Shown: piece by piece, positions 6,456 to 14,701 of the stretch
Layout of the letters: every line of letters starts with the position of its first letter
Position numbering within the stretch: the first letter of the stretch is position 1
DNA from: Verrucomicrobiota bacterium
GTDB lineage: Bacteria; Chlamydiota; Chlamydiia; Chlamydiales; Rhabdochlamydiaceae
Direction: 5' to 3'
DNA length: 18,032 nt
NCBI GenBank assembly: GCA_903970455.1
Contig: CAJCIW010000137.1
Location: forward strand, 1 to 18,032
The notes under the pieces: model-generated
Told to the model about the DNA's origin: nothing
Databases searched by the model: none
Seen by the model: only the letters and a program-made list of their open reading frames with translations
Translations under genes and position numbers: made by a program

Positions 6456-7568
6456 TCACGACTTTAAAAACTCGGTTAATTTTTCTAAACACAAGGGCAT
6501 GTTTTTTCTGCCGAACCCAATCCGGAAAAAATTCCCCGGCGTGTTGTAAATTGAAGCCGGCATCAATAAAACGCCTTTTTTCTCGACAAGGCTTTTACAA
6601 AAAGAATCAATATCTTCTTTCAGGAGCAATTCGGGAAAGCCGATGCACCCTCCTTTAGGACGGACCCAGCGAAAAACATGGGCAAATCGCTCAAAAAACG
6701 GATCGAGAAGTTCCAAGTTGGAACGGATGATGTCGCGATTCCTGGCGAGGATTTTATCCTTGGCCCTGAGTGCCATCAACGAGAGTATTTCGCTGGGGGC
6801 ACTATTGCAGATCGACGTATAGTGTTTGACACGCTGAATTTTTTTAAGCAGAACCTGGTCTTTTGTACAGATCCAGCCAAGGCGCAGCCCCGCCAAACCA
6901 TAGGCTTTGGACATCACGGACAAACTGATCCCTCGCTCATAGATATCCGCAACGGAGGGGAGGCGGTCATTTTCATCGATCTCCATGAAGCGATAAACTT
7001 CGTCGGAAAAAAGGTAGGCTCCCGCTTTGCGGCAAAGCTCAATGAGTTTGTCAAGCGATGCGGCATCGAGGTTCGCGCCTGTTGGATTATGAGGAAAATT
7101 AATGACTAGAAGCTTTGTGTTGGGACGGAAAGCTTTCGCAACTTCATCCAGATCCAATTTCCATTGCAGCTCAGGTTTCAAAGCAATCGCCGTGGTATCG
7201 GCGCCCATCGACTTGGGAAGATCTACTAGAGACTGATAGGCAGGAACAATTGCGATGACATGGTCTTTGGGAGAAAGCAACCCATGCATCGTGCAGAAAA
7301 TACCGTCTTCCGCTCCTGCAAAAGTCAAAACGTCTTCTGCAGAAATGCTGCTATATTGCGAGGTAATCGTTTCTCTTAAAACGGGGAGTCCAGGAACCTC
7401 GGTATATCCCAGATGCAAGGTTTCCCATAATTTTTTGGATTCTGCATCGGCCATTGCGACTAGATCACTCATTGAGATGCTTTCCGCATCGGAACAGCAG
7501 AGCAGATAAGGGGCTTTGAACTCCCATTGAGTGAGGTATTCTTCTAATTTGAATAGGGGAAGTTCCAT
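6456..7568 (-). CDS. PLP-dependent class I/II aminotransferase
   Basis: Fold-type I aminotransferase; amino donor and acceptor unknown. 370 residues, a little shorter than the usual 390-400 but complete. Seen: PGLPVLRETI (59-68), PAYQSLVD (109-116), NFPHNPTGA (157-165), SDEVYRFME (188-196), PLP lysine Lys221 in MSKAYGLAGLRLGW, and the carboxylate-binding Arg349 in FFRIGFGR near the end. The N-terminal LPLFKLEEYLTQWEF and this motif set recall the capreomycidine-synthase-like branch of the family, a weak likeness. The ATG overlaps the regulator stop by one base (TAATG), with GAGG just upstream. A 109-base gap with two palindromes separates it from the next gene of the operon. Confidence 0.92.
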   Translation of the reverse strand: MELPLFKLEEYLTQWEFKAPYLLCCSDAESISMSDLVAMADAESKKLWETLHLGYTEVPGLPVLRETITSQYSSISAEDVLTFAGAEDGIFCTMHGLLSPKDHVIAIVPAYQSLVDLPKSMGADTTAIALKPELQWKLDLDEVAKAFRPNTKLLVINFPHNPTGANLDAASLDKLIELCRKAGAYLFSDEVYRFMEIDENDRLPSVADIYERGISLSVMSKAYGLAGLRLGWICTKDQVLLKKIQRVKHYTSICNSAPSEILSLMALRAKDKILARNRDIIRSNLELLDPFFERFAHVFRWVRPKGGCIGFPELLLKEDIDSFCKSLVEKKGVLLMPASIYNTPGNFFRIGFGRKNMPLCLEKLTEFLKS

Positions 7569-8173
7569 TAATCCTCTTTATTTTCACTCAAGTATTTGTA
7601 GACAGTTGCCCGGGATAAACCGAGGACGCTTCCTACATACGCGGCAGCGTTTTTTCCTTCGAAGGCTCCATCGGCATGTAGATCGGCGATCAAGCCGATT
7701 TTTTGCTCCCGAGTCAAATGGTCGAGAGAGAGCTGTTTTGCTTTGAGGCGGTTGTAGATATAGCGGCTGATCTTTTCCCTCCAATCTTCGATGAATAATT
7801 CCTTAGGCAATTCTTTAGGCTTGGCGATAAATTGTTCGAAAAGAAAATGGAATTCCTCCCATTTGGAAATGTCCAAATTGATGCAAAGAAATCCAATCGG
7901 ATTTCCCTGCTCATCGCGAATAGTAGTCGTCACCGATTTTAATTTTTTTCCGTCCCAGTTGGTCTTCAAATAGGGGTCGAAATAATCGGGAAGTTTCGCG
8001 TTTTGGACTTCTTTATCCAAAAGGGAATCGTTGCCCACTACCCTTAGGGAATAGGGATTGTAAATCGCGTGGATCTTGCCTGTTTTCAGATCGTGGATCA
8101 CGGCTTCGGCATAAGGCTGGAGCAAAGCCACAATCGACTTGGCGATGGGGATATAGAGATCGAGGGGGTGCAT
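7568..8173 (-). CDS. YheO/DauR-type transcriptional regulator (PAS-like sensor plus HTH)
   Basis: Regulator family that includes DauR, the repressor of D-arginine use in Pseudomonas. 201 residues from the chosen start. Seen: YheO-like PAS domain about 3-105, with LKSVTTTIRDEQGNPIGF and LCINLDIS, and a C-terminal helix-turn-helix (about 173-195) AAAYVGSVLGLSRATVYKYL. ATG 8171-8173 is preferred over the ATG at 8194 because AGGAGAG (8177-8183) lies between them at proper spacing for the inner ATG, and the outer ATG lies inside the operator-like dyad. It heads an operon with the aminotransferase, cyclodeaminase-like and dehydratase-like genes, so it probably senses one of their metabolites and represses itself. 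Confidence 0.9.
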   Translation of the reverse strand: MHPLDLYIPIAKSIVALLQPYAEAVIHDLKTGKIHAIYNPYSLRVVGNDSLLDKEVQNAKLPDYFDPYLKTNWDGKKLKSVTTTIRDEQGNPIGFLCINLDISKWEEFHFLFEQFIAKPKELPKELFIEDWREKISRYIYNRLKAKQLSLDHLTREQKIGLIADLHADGAFEGKNAAAYVGSVLGLSRATVYKYLSENKED

Positions 8174-8176
8174 GTT

Positions 8177-8183
8177 CTCTCCT
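8177..8183 (-). promoter_or_regulatory. Ribosome-binding site deciding the regulator start
   Basis: AGGAGAG on the minus strand, followed by AAC and ATG (8171-8173). It lies downstream of the other possible ATG (8194), which has no such site, so it fixes the start. Confidence 0.7.
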
Positions 8184-8187
8184 GTTA

Positions 8188-8222
8188 TAGACATTTTAGT
8201 ATATATAAGACTAAATTGTCTA
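8188..8222 (-). promoter_or_regulatory. 35-bp inverted repeat, probable operator of the regulator and its operon
   Basis: TAGACATTTTAGT (8188-8200) and ACTAAATTGTCTA (8210-8222) are reverse complements at 12 of 13 positions, with 9 AT-rich bases between. It lies 15 bases before the regulator start codon and overlaps the likely promoter. Autorepression through this dyad is inference. Confidence 0.75.
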
Positions 8223-8229
8223 CAAAAAG
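8202..8229 (-). promoter_or_regulatory. Possible promoter of the amino-acid operon
   Basis: On the minus strand TTGTAG is followed after 16 bases by TATACT (five of six to TATAAT). The -10 box falls in the spacer of the 35-bp dyad and the -35 box overlaps its outer arm. The -35 match is weak (three of six). Confidence 0.4.
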
Positions 8230-8265
8230 ACGGTAGAAAAACCTAAATCCTTAAGAATCTATGTT

Positions 8266-9321
8266 TTAAACTCTTTGGGATTGGGGTCTTAGCGCATCCA
8301 AATAGGCGATTCTTTCCGTTAGGGGAGGATGAAGGTGATCCCCCGAATTATTACCTTGGTTATCTACCCCAAAGTATACCGTAAGATGTTCCAGCCATTG
8401 CATGCATTCTTTGGCCGTTCCTGCGAGATCCCTTAGATTAAAGTTTGGCAACGTAAGAGTGAGCGTAGTGAGAGGCCGTCCTTGGCTAGTCTCCCCAGCA
8501 TTGCTTTCAGCACCAATAAAAGGGGCTGCCTCTTTCTTTAATTGAAGATTATTAAGCCTCATCGTCTCGAAAAAGTAGATTCCACCTTGAGGGTTGCCTT
8601 GCAATAAATTGACAGCTTCTAAATCAGCTTTTTTTTCTTCTTCCTTCCAAAAGGAGATTTGATGTGTGTTCCAAAAATAACGGGTTATTGCATTTGTAAT
8701 GAAAATTCCAACATTTATTGCTACAATGATTGCGAAGCTCACAAAAGGAAAGAGCGCTATGCTAATTACCACCCCAAGGATCGTCAGAACTGTGGGAACC
8801 CACCGCATAATCTGGCTCATCAATACTTTGGATTTTAACTCATGAGAAAGATGAGATCTTTCGTGGGCAAGAGTGAAGTCTTTTGCTTGTTCGAATTTTT
8901 CTCGATCCCGCAACAGGCGGATGACAAATTTTAGCGTCGATTTATCTATGGTTGCAAAATGGTAAGTTAAGCCGAATTCTATAATTTTCCCCTTCATCCA
9001 GGCAGCCATCTCATCTAAAAATTGATTGTTGTTAAGGCGAGGGTCATCGATATTCACAATACGGAATCTTTCGGGAATATCCTCATATTTTAATAAAAAC
9101 CAGGAGGGAAGATGAATGCAATTTTCCGATGGAAATGCTTCAGGCGTTGCATTGAAATGACCAATTTTAATTTGAGATTGAAGTTGAGTTACAGCTCGAA
9201 TTCTATTTTCAAACGTTCTGACTTTTTGGATTAAAGCGTTTTTTCTCGTTTCCAATTCTTGAGTTGGAGCAGTGAGTGTCCATGGAGTAAAAGTAAAATT
9301 TAAACTAGTTGCTGAAGCCAT
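8266..9321 (-). CDS. M48-like zinc metalloprotease with membrane segments
   Basis: 351 residues. Seen: the zinc motif HERSH (153-157, HExxH), two closely spaced hydrophobic segments about 174-212 (VLTILGVVISIALFPF and SFAIIVAINVGIFI), then EEEKKADLEAVNLL (227-240) as likely third zinc ligand, and HPPLTERIAYLDAL (331-344), a usual M48 tail motif. The order HExxH, membrane hairpin, E..AD, HPP..ER fits HtpX/M48-type proteases, but there is no N-terminal membrane pair as in HtpX and the first 140 residues are unlike anything I recognise. No classical signal peptide. It starts 28 bases after the M16 gene ends, so both proteases may share a transcript; the ribosome-binding site is weak (AAAGAT). 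Confidence 0.75.
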   Translation of the reverse strand: MASATSLNFTFTPWTLTAPTQELETRKNALIQKVRTFENRIRAVTQLQSQIKIGHFNATPEAFPSENCIHLPSWFLLKYEDIPERFRIVNIDDPRLNNNQFLDEMAAWMKGKIIEFGLTYHFATIDKSTLKFVIRLLRDREKFEQAKDFTLAHERSHLSHELKSKVLMSQIMRWVPTVLTILGVVISIALFPFVSFAIIVAINVGIFITNAITRYFWNTHQISFWKEEEKKADLEAVNLLQGNPQGGIYFFETMRLNNLQLKKEAAPFIGAESNAGETSQGRPLTTLTLTLPNFNLRDLAGTAKECMQWLEHLTVYFGVDNQGNNSGDHLHPPLTERIAYLDALRPQSQRV

Positions 9322-9349
9322 ATCTTTCGTATTCTTTTAGATTCGCAGA

Positions 9350-12322
9350 TTAAACGGAATAAACTTTGATCGCTTTGTTTTCTAAAGAAAGCAGAGCGTT
9401 TTCTTTTTCTAAAAGTTCTTTGCCGGCAAAACTGACGATCACGCCTTTTTCTTTTTTGGGGAGAAGTTCGGTTTCTATGGCATGTTTTAGATCACGGGAA
9501 GTGAGATTAAGCAACCGGGTGCGAAACTCCTGGCGCATTTCCCTGGTTTTCCCATCGCGTAGCCAGGTGTAGGCTGTGAGGGCGCGGCTGCCGGGAGAAA
9601 TGGGGGTATCGAACTGCTGAATAATCCCGAGCTTGGCTTCTTCTAAATCCTGGTCGGTGAAGTTGCCTGCGGCAATTTCATCCAGGGCTTCATGGAAGGT
9701 ACGCAAAGAGGCGGCGATGTGGGGATCGCGAAAAGAGTGGAAATTAAAGTGGCCTAAGCTCGAACTGTAGGTGGCGCCGCAGCCGTAAGCTCCCCCCTGC
9801 TCGCGGATTTTCCGGTGGAGGATTTTATTGTCCAAAAGCTGTGCGGCAACTGTCAAGGCAGGAGCAAAGGGATGCAAATAAGTGACAGTTTTGAAGGCTT
9901 CCGCATTGAAGGCGACTTGGGAAGGGATGATGCGTGCTTGGGATGGGACTGGAGGAACTTCAAAATCGAGTTTCCAGGGAGTATAGGGAGGCCGAGCAGC
10001 CAAATCTGTAAGGCCATAAAAGCCATTCTCTTGGATTTTCTGAAAAATTTCCTTGGAACAGCTAAGCACAAGGTTGAGATCATGGTAAGTGAATATCTTT
10101 TCTTTCAGAAAAAGCAATTTTTCGATGAGCTTATCGATGTTGTGAGAGAGATTTTTGCTTAAAAGCTCAATTGTTTTGTAATAGCGCAGGCCATACCAGG
10201 CTTCTCCAATGAAGGAAGCCGGTGAGAAACCGCTCAACGCTAATTGGATCGCATAGCGCATCGCTTGCCGATTGAGCCGGTTGAGTTGCGCATCGCGAAG
10301 CTGCCTGATGAGTTCTTCAATCCGGTTTTTTTCATCGAACCTTGGGGTTAGTAGAGTCTCGCGCATCAACTCAAAGAGTTTATCTATCTTTCGATGCAAC
10401 GCTTTTCCCCGCATATTAAAGGAAGGTCTGGCCATTTTCGGATCGTCGGTTTGGAGATGGAGGGCGCACGAGGTTCCGATGCCGCCAGTATTCGCTTGGA
10501 TGAATTCGAGATTCTGCACGTAACTGCGCTCTCCGCTGCCGAGCTCGGGGATCAGCGAAGTGAGCAAGTGCACATAAGGCAAGTCTTCATTATCAATATG
10601 GGAAAGGTCAGAGATTAAATCCGCATAGACGATGTGATTTGTAAAACAGTCGTGATGGAAAATTTTGAGATTTCCCTGTGTGTAATGTTTCAAGGGGAAG
10701 TCGCGAACAAGTGGGGAGACATCGTCGAGGGTGACTTTAGGGAGGCAATCGAGCGATTGCAGTTCCGTTTTTTTCTGGAAGGAGGCGAGATCCTGCGCCT
10801 GTTTAACGATTTCAGTGATTTGCTGTTCAGAAAGAGATTTCCGAATTTCCAGAAGATGCTGCTTTTCCTCGGTGATTTCTTCAGAAGAAAGATGCTGGTC
10901 GGGGTGCATAACGAGGCGCACGCAGTGAGGATTATCGAGGAAATACTTTTGGATCAGGCCGGGAAGATAGCGAGGGTCCTTTGTTTTTACGAGCAGTTGT
11001 TCAAACAAGGAGTGCACGAGCAACGCATGTTCTGGGTCGCTGCCATGCTGTTTGGCTAGCGCTGAGCGCATGAACAAAGTCAGGCCGAAAGGGGCATGGT
11101 CGCCTGTGATCTCCAGGCGACTGAATTCGAGCTGATGGATGGCCGCCTCGATCAGGTGATCCGGGATTCCTTTTTTCACAATTGATTCTAGAGCTTTTCT
11201 CAAAGCCTGTTCAAGCTTTTCCACATTTTCCAGATCGCATCCCTTACAGATAATCGCATAGGGGACCTCGCTCATTTCCGCATCCATATACGCATCTGCG
11301 TGGATGCAAAGCTTTGTCTCCAATAGAGCTCCTTTCAAAAGGGAAGCATCGGTCTCCATCAATATGGAATCGATGACCATGAGCGCCAACACTTCTTCTT
11401 GCTCAATGAGGGGAACCGTCAAGTATCCAAAGGCGATGATTGTCCGATGGGATAGTTCGTCGTTTTCGCTGATCGGATAACGCATCTCTTTTTGGATTGG
11501 CTTAGAAAATCTCTTCTGTGCGGGCAGGGGAGGGATGGGAATGACTTTAGGAACGTTTTTAAGAGCTTTTTCCTCAATGAAGTCGAGATGCTTTTTCAAA
11601 GGGAGATCGCCGTAGAAAAAGAACAGGCAGCGGCTCGGATGGTAAAATGTCTCGTGGAAGGCGATCAATTCGGGATAAGTCAAACGGGGAATCTCTTTCG
11701 GATCGCCCCCTGAATTGTAAGCATAGGGCAAATCGGGTACGAGCGCCGCCATGAGAGCGTGCCATAACCGTGTGTCCCCAGAGGCCAGATTCCCTTTCAT
11801 TTCATTGAACACAATTCCCTTGTACTCCAAAGGAGTCGTCGGATCTTTTGAGTTGGCAAATTCGAGCCTATGCCCCTCTTGAAGAAAACTCAGCCTTTTG
11901 AGCTCAGGATGGAAAACAGCATCGATATAAACGTCTAAAAGGTTGTAAAAGTCCTTTTCATTTTGAGAAGCTGCGGGATAGCAAGTGAAGTCGGAGCCCG
12001 TCAAAGCATTCATGAATGTATTCAAACTCCGCCGGCTCATTGAAAAAAAGGGGTCTTTTACAGGAAATTTTCGGGAACCGCAGAGGACTGTGTGCTCAAG
12101 GATATGTGCAACACCGTTTGAGCTGGAGGGGAAAGTCTGAAAAGAAAGACAAAAAAGGTTTTCAGGGTCGTCATTGCCAATGTGCATCACATGGGCGCCG
12201 CTTGGCAAATGCTGCAGCTCCCTAAGGATGCATTTAAGCTCGGGCAGGGGAAGGCATTTTGTGACGACGAAATCGCCATACGTTTCACCCGCTGCTTTCA
12301 AAAAATGAGGATCCAGAGCCAT
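9350..12322 (-). CDS. M16C (insulinase / presequence-protease type) zinc metalloprotease
   Basis: 990 residues, the full length expected for a two-half M16C clamshell protease, which cuts peptides enclosed in its chamber. Seen: the inverted zinc motif HILEH (73-77, HxxEH) with catalytic Glu76, the third ligand Glu174 in FNEMKGNLAS, VLCGSRKFPVKDPF (79-92), NALTGSDFTCYP (105-116), and in the C-terminal half REQGGAYGCGATYSS with the RxxxxxY-type substrate contact region. No signal peptide. A chlamydial M16 protease lies next to htrA in C. trachomatis as I remember it, so this gene is probably part of the conserved backbone. AAAGG lies 8 bases before the ATG. Confidence 0.93.
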   Translation of the reverse strand: MALDPHFLKAAGETYGDFVVTKCLPLPELKCILRELQHLPSGAHVMHIGNDDPENLFCLSFQTFPSSSNGVAHILEHTVLCGSRKFPVKDPFFSMSRRSLNTFMNALTGSDFTCYPAASQNEKDFYNLLDVYIDAVFHPELKRLSFLQEGHRLEFANSKDPTTPLEYKGIVFNEMKGNLASGDTRLWHALMAALVPDLPYAYNSGGDPKEIPRLTYPELIAFHETFYHPSRCLFFFYGDLPLKKHLDFIEEKALKNVPKVIPIPPLPAQKRFSKPIQKEMRYPISENDELSHRTIIAFGYLTVPLIEQEEVLALMVIDSILMETDASLLKGALLETKLCIHADAYMDAEMSEVPYAIICKGCDLENVEKLEQALRKALESIVKKGIPDHLIEAAIHQLEFSRLEITGDHAPFGLTLFMRSALAKQHGSDPEHALLVHSLFEQLLVKTKDPRYLPGLIQKYFLDNPHCVRLVMHPDQHLSSEEITEEKQHLLEIRKSLSEQQITEIVKQAQDLASFQKKTELQSLDCLPKVTLDDVSPLVRDFPLKHYTQGNLKIFHHDCFTNHIVYADLISDLSHIDNEDLPYVHLLTSLIPELGSGERSYVQNLEFIQANTGGIGTSCALHLQTDDPKMARPSFNMRGKALHRKIDKLFELMRETLLTPRFDEKNRIEELIRQLRDAQLNRLNRQAMRYAIQLALSGFSPASFIGEAWYGLRYYKTIELLSKNLSHNIDKLIEKLLFLKEKIFTYHDLNLVLSCSKEIFQKIQENGFYGLTDLAARPPYTPWKLDFEVPPVPSQARIIPSQVAFNAEAFKTVTYLHPFAPALTVAAQLLDNKILHRKIREQGGAYGCGATYSSSLGHFNFHSFRDPHIAASLRTFHEALDEIAAGNFTDQDLEEAKLGIIQQFDTPISPGSRALTAYTWLRDGKTREMRQEFRTRLLNLTSRDLKHAIETELLPKKEKGVIVSFAGKELLEKENALLSLENKAIKVYSV

Positions 12323-12395
12323 ACGCAGTGCCTTTGCAATCAGACAGAATAGAGCAAATTAAGGTTTTTGCCAATTTGAATTGTAGAGGTTCAGC

Positions 12396-13565
12396 CTATA
12401 TGGGAGTAAACTTCGAATAATGGTAGGAGGCGAGGTCTTCGGAGAGCCCTGGCTGATATTCCAGCATTTTATCTAGGAGGATTTTCCTCCTGCTTTTGAT
12501 GTTGGGATGGATCAATCCGATGGTTGTTTCCCATGTTTTAGTCAAAAGCGCCCCTGCCCAAACAACAACTTTTGGCGCAAATTCATAAGAATGGATTTCA
12601 ATCGCTGCACAGATATATGTGTCTGTAAAGATGTCTTGGTCGGCAAGAGTTTGCATTTTTCTAACTCTTTCGGGAAAATCCTTCAGTCGATTCTGAATAT
12701 CAATTGTTTTTTTTGCTTGTCGCATAAACGCCTGAAGTCGTTCAGGTATTGCAAATGCCTGATAATCCTTTTCCAGTTCATTGATGCAGGTTTTGATCCG
12801 ACCGAGGGAGCTGAAACGGTCGATCGATTCATCCGTCCCGACATAGTGGTCGCCTACAAGTTGGGATAACCTATTGGAATAATAATCGTAAAGTGCGGGT
12901 TGAGATATATCGCCAGTCGTTTTAGCTAATTTAAAGTCGTTATATATTGTTTCTGCTAATTTAGAGTTAGTTTTGTATGTTGAATTAAATTCTTTTAATA
13001 ATAGGTACGTTCTTCTATAAACGATTTTAAACTGTTGCTCGGGGGTAAGTCCGCATTGTTCCCGAGGGATGAATGCAAGCTTGGGTAAAAGTTTGTTCAG
13101 CTGGCATTGCCAAATCGAGTCAGTTTTTGTCGCTATGTAACAGCATCTGCTCATGCCAGAAAACCGGGTAATTTGTTCAACGGTCATGTGGGAGAAAAGG
13201 ATTTCTAAGATTTCCTGAGGCAGAAGAGTGGAACCATCCAACCTTATCTCTCTATTGCGTGGAAGAGTGGATGCTATTTCTGTTTCACAATCATGAGCCG
13301 GAAGGAAAGGTTCAAGCCCCAAATATTCCTGGTAAAGCGTTGCATCATCGAGCAATTTTTGGAGATCTTGATGAAGCAATTGGGCCTCTTTCACCCATTT
13401 CCTGCTTTTACAAGCTAGATCTATCCCCATGCAGCCAATTTCTGCCAAGGCGAGCGTGGAGATCGTCGTGTTCAAATTGTCTGGGGACACGGTGTGGTAA
13501 GCAAGGGCGAATGCTGCAACTTGGGCCGCTTGCTTGAAACTAATGGCTCCCGAGGCAGATGACAT
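12396..13565 (-). CDS. F-box domain protein, probable host-directed effector
   Basis: 389 residues. An F-box is visible about 114-160: LLPQEILEILFSHMTVEQIT, then SGMSRCCYIATKTDSIWQ, with the Leu-Pro start, the I-L...F and the closing W of the domain. F-box proteins hand substrates to eukaryotic Skp1-cullin ubiquitin ligases; bacteria have no such ligase, so the target is probably in the host. The N-terminus is Ala-rich and weakly hydrophobic (QAAQVAAFALAY) and could act as a secretion signal. I recognise no repeat domain after the F-box; the rest is helical and charged. The ATG has no clear ribosome-binding site. It runs towards the M16 gene with 73 bases between. Confidence 0.8.
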   Translation of the reverse strand: MSSASGAISFKQAAQVAAFALAYHTVSPDNLNTTISTLALAEIGCMGIDLACKSRKWVKEAQLLHQDLQKLLDDATLYQEYLGLEPFLPAHDCETEIASTLPRNREIRLDGSTLLPQEILEILFSHMTVEQITRFSGMSRCCYIATKTDSIWQCQLNKLLPKLAFIPREQCGLTPEQQFKIVYRRTYLLLKEFNSTYKTNSKLAETIYNDFKLAKTTGDISQPALYDYYSNRLSQLVGDHYVGTDESIDRFSSLGRIKTCINELEKDYQAFAIPERLQAFMRQAKKTIDIQNRLKDFPERVRKMQTLADQDIFTDTYICAAIEIHSYEFAPKVVVWAGALLTKTWETTIGLIHPNIKSRRKILLDKMLEYQPGLSEDLASYHYSKFTPI

Positions 13566-13677
13566 GAAATTCGAAGGGCGTTTGAGCTTTTTCTAATTTT
13601 TTGGCAATGATATTCAAGCAGAGGTTTTTTGGCACATTAAAATTTGATTAATATATCAATGATTTTGATAGTTATGA

Positions 13678-13698
13678 GGCGCAGGATTTATGTGCGCC
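13678..13698 (-). terminator. Hairpin downstream of the methyltransferase gene
   Basis: GGCGCA (13678-13683) and TGCGCC (13693-13698) pair over a 9-base loop, 20 bases after the methyltransferase stop. No U-run follows in the minus direction, so termination is uncertain. Confidence 0.4.
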
Positions 13699-13718
13699 CC
13701 AAAGAGAGGTGGCTTGGT

Positions 13719-14567
13719 TTAAGCCTTATAGAAAATTTGCGCCTGATGATCAGCGTCGGCTCGAGTGGATCGAGTCAGATCGTAATGAAGTTGAAGATCT
13801 AAATGATCGGTTGTTTTTCGGATGCTCGTAGTTAAAGGCTTTGCAAGAATCCGTCTTCGGATGCCGTCTATTTCGACATGGCACTCTGGGACTATTTCCA
13901 CCTCGTGGCAGCCGGCATTCTTGAAAGCGTTCACGTATTCTTCTCCAGAGATCCCATTTAACGTAAATTCGTCGAGGATCATCAGTCCATTGGGCTTTAG
14001 AAATTCATACGCCTGGCAAATGACGCCGACGGGATCGGATAGATGCCGAAAGGTCACATGCGAGGTGATAAAATCAAATTTTCTATCCTGTAATGAAGGA
14101 AGCTGATTCAGGTTCTCGATATTTCCGACGACATATTCCTCATCAGGAATTCTGAATGCATTGCTCGCATAACGGGTGTCGCGAAAATCTGCTGCGGTTA
14201 CCCCTAGGACATCGACGTTGTTAAAACGATCTTTCAAACTCTTCAAAAATCGTCCGTTGCCAGTTCCTAAATCAAGAGCATCGAACCTCTCTTTTTTAGA
14301 AAATTGCTCTGCGATTTCTATAGCCGATTGGCCTACTAGGCTCATTTCCCGATCATCGAATGTGTATTCTTCAGAACCGACAAACAAATAATTGTGATAC
14401 TTTGATTCGAACATTCCTTTGTGCAGAGGCAAAACGCGCAATTGAAACGATTCATCGATCAGTTGCTGAACCCTTGCGTCCCGTTCTTTCCATGAAACTA
14501 ATGGAAAATCGTCGGGGTTGTTTGTTGTAAACGACGTGTAGTGATTATTAATTACATTAACTGCCAT
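13719..14567 (-). CDS. Class I SAM-dependent methyltransferase
   Basis: 282 residues. Seen: SAM motif I ALDLGTGNGRF (97-107), DFITSHVTFRHLSDP (165-179) as motif IV region, and LKPNGLMILDEF (190-201), the usual post-IV strand. About 90 residues precede the fold and 50 follow it; neither is recognisable, and the substrate is unknown. No signal peptide or membrane segment. GAGG lies 7 bases before the ATG, and TATAAT at 14600-14605 is a good -10 box in a very AT-rich leader. It is a single gene, flanked by hypothetical proteins and an F-box gene. A host-directed role is possible but not shown. Confidence 0.85.
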   Translation of the reverse strand: MAVNVINNHYTSFTTNNPDDFPLVSWKERDARVQQLIDESFQLRVLPLHKGMFESKYHNYLFVGSEEYTFDDREMSLVGQSAIEIAEQFSKKERFDALDLGTGNGRFLKSLKDRFNNVDVLGVTAADFRDTRYASNAFRIPDEEYVVGNIENLNQLPSLQDRKFDFITSHVTFRHLSDPVGVICQAYEFLKPNGLMILDEFTLNGISGEEYVNAFKNAGCHEVEIVPECHVEIDGIRRRILAKPLTTSIRKTTDHLDLQLHYDLTRSTRADADHQAQIFYKA

Positions 14568-14599
14568 ATAACCTCATAATTATTAATAAATATTGCTAC

Positions 14600-14605
14600 A
14601 TTATA
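14600..14605 (-). promoter_or_regulatory. Probable -10 box of the methyltransferase gene
   Basis: A perfect TATAAT on the minus strand, 32 bases upstream of the start codon, in AT-rich DNA. No convincing -35 box at 16-18 bases. Confidence 0.45.
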
Positions 14606-14701
14606 TCAGAAAATTGAATTGTGTGTTATATATAATATTTTATTTATTAAATGGCGCTAATAATCAATGACCTACACGCAGAACGCCGTAAGTAGGCCTA
14701 T

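Noticed and set aside
4456..7568. Complete beta-hydroxyaspartate cycle or ectoine degradation operon
   Set aside because: Only some of the enzyme families are present; no aldolase, hydrolase or deacetylase is in the window, so neither name was assigned.
8174..8194. ATG at 8194 as start of the regulator
   Set aside because: It falls in the dyad and lacks a ribosome-binding site, whereas the inner ATG has AGGAGAG.
10634..11059. Plus-strand open frame of 141 codons opposite the M16C gene
   Set aside because: Antisense shadow; no recognisable protein features.
14670..14697. CCTAC/GTAGG inverted repeat after the 299-residue protein gene as terminator
   Set aside because: The stem needs a bulge and no T-run follows in the transcription direction.
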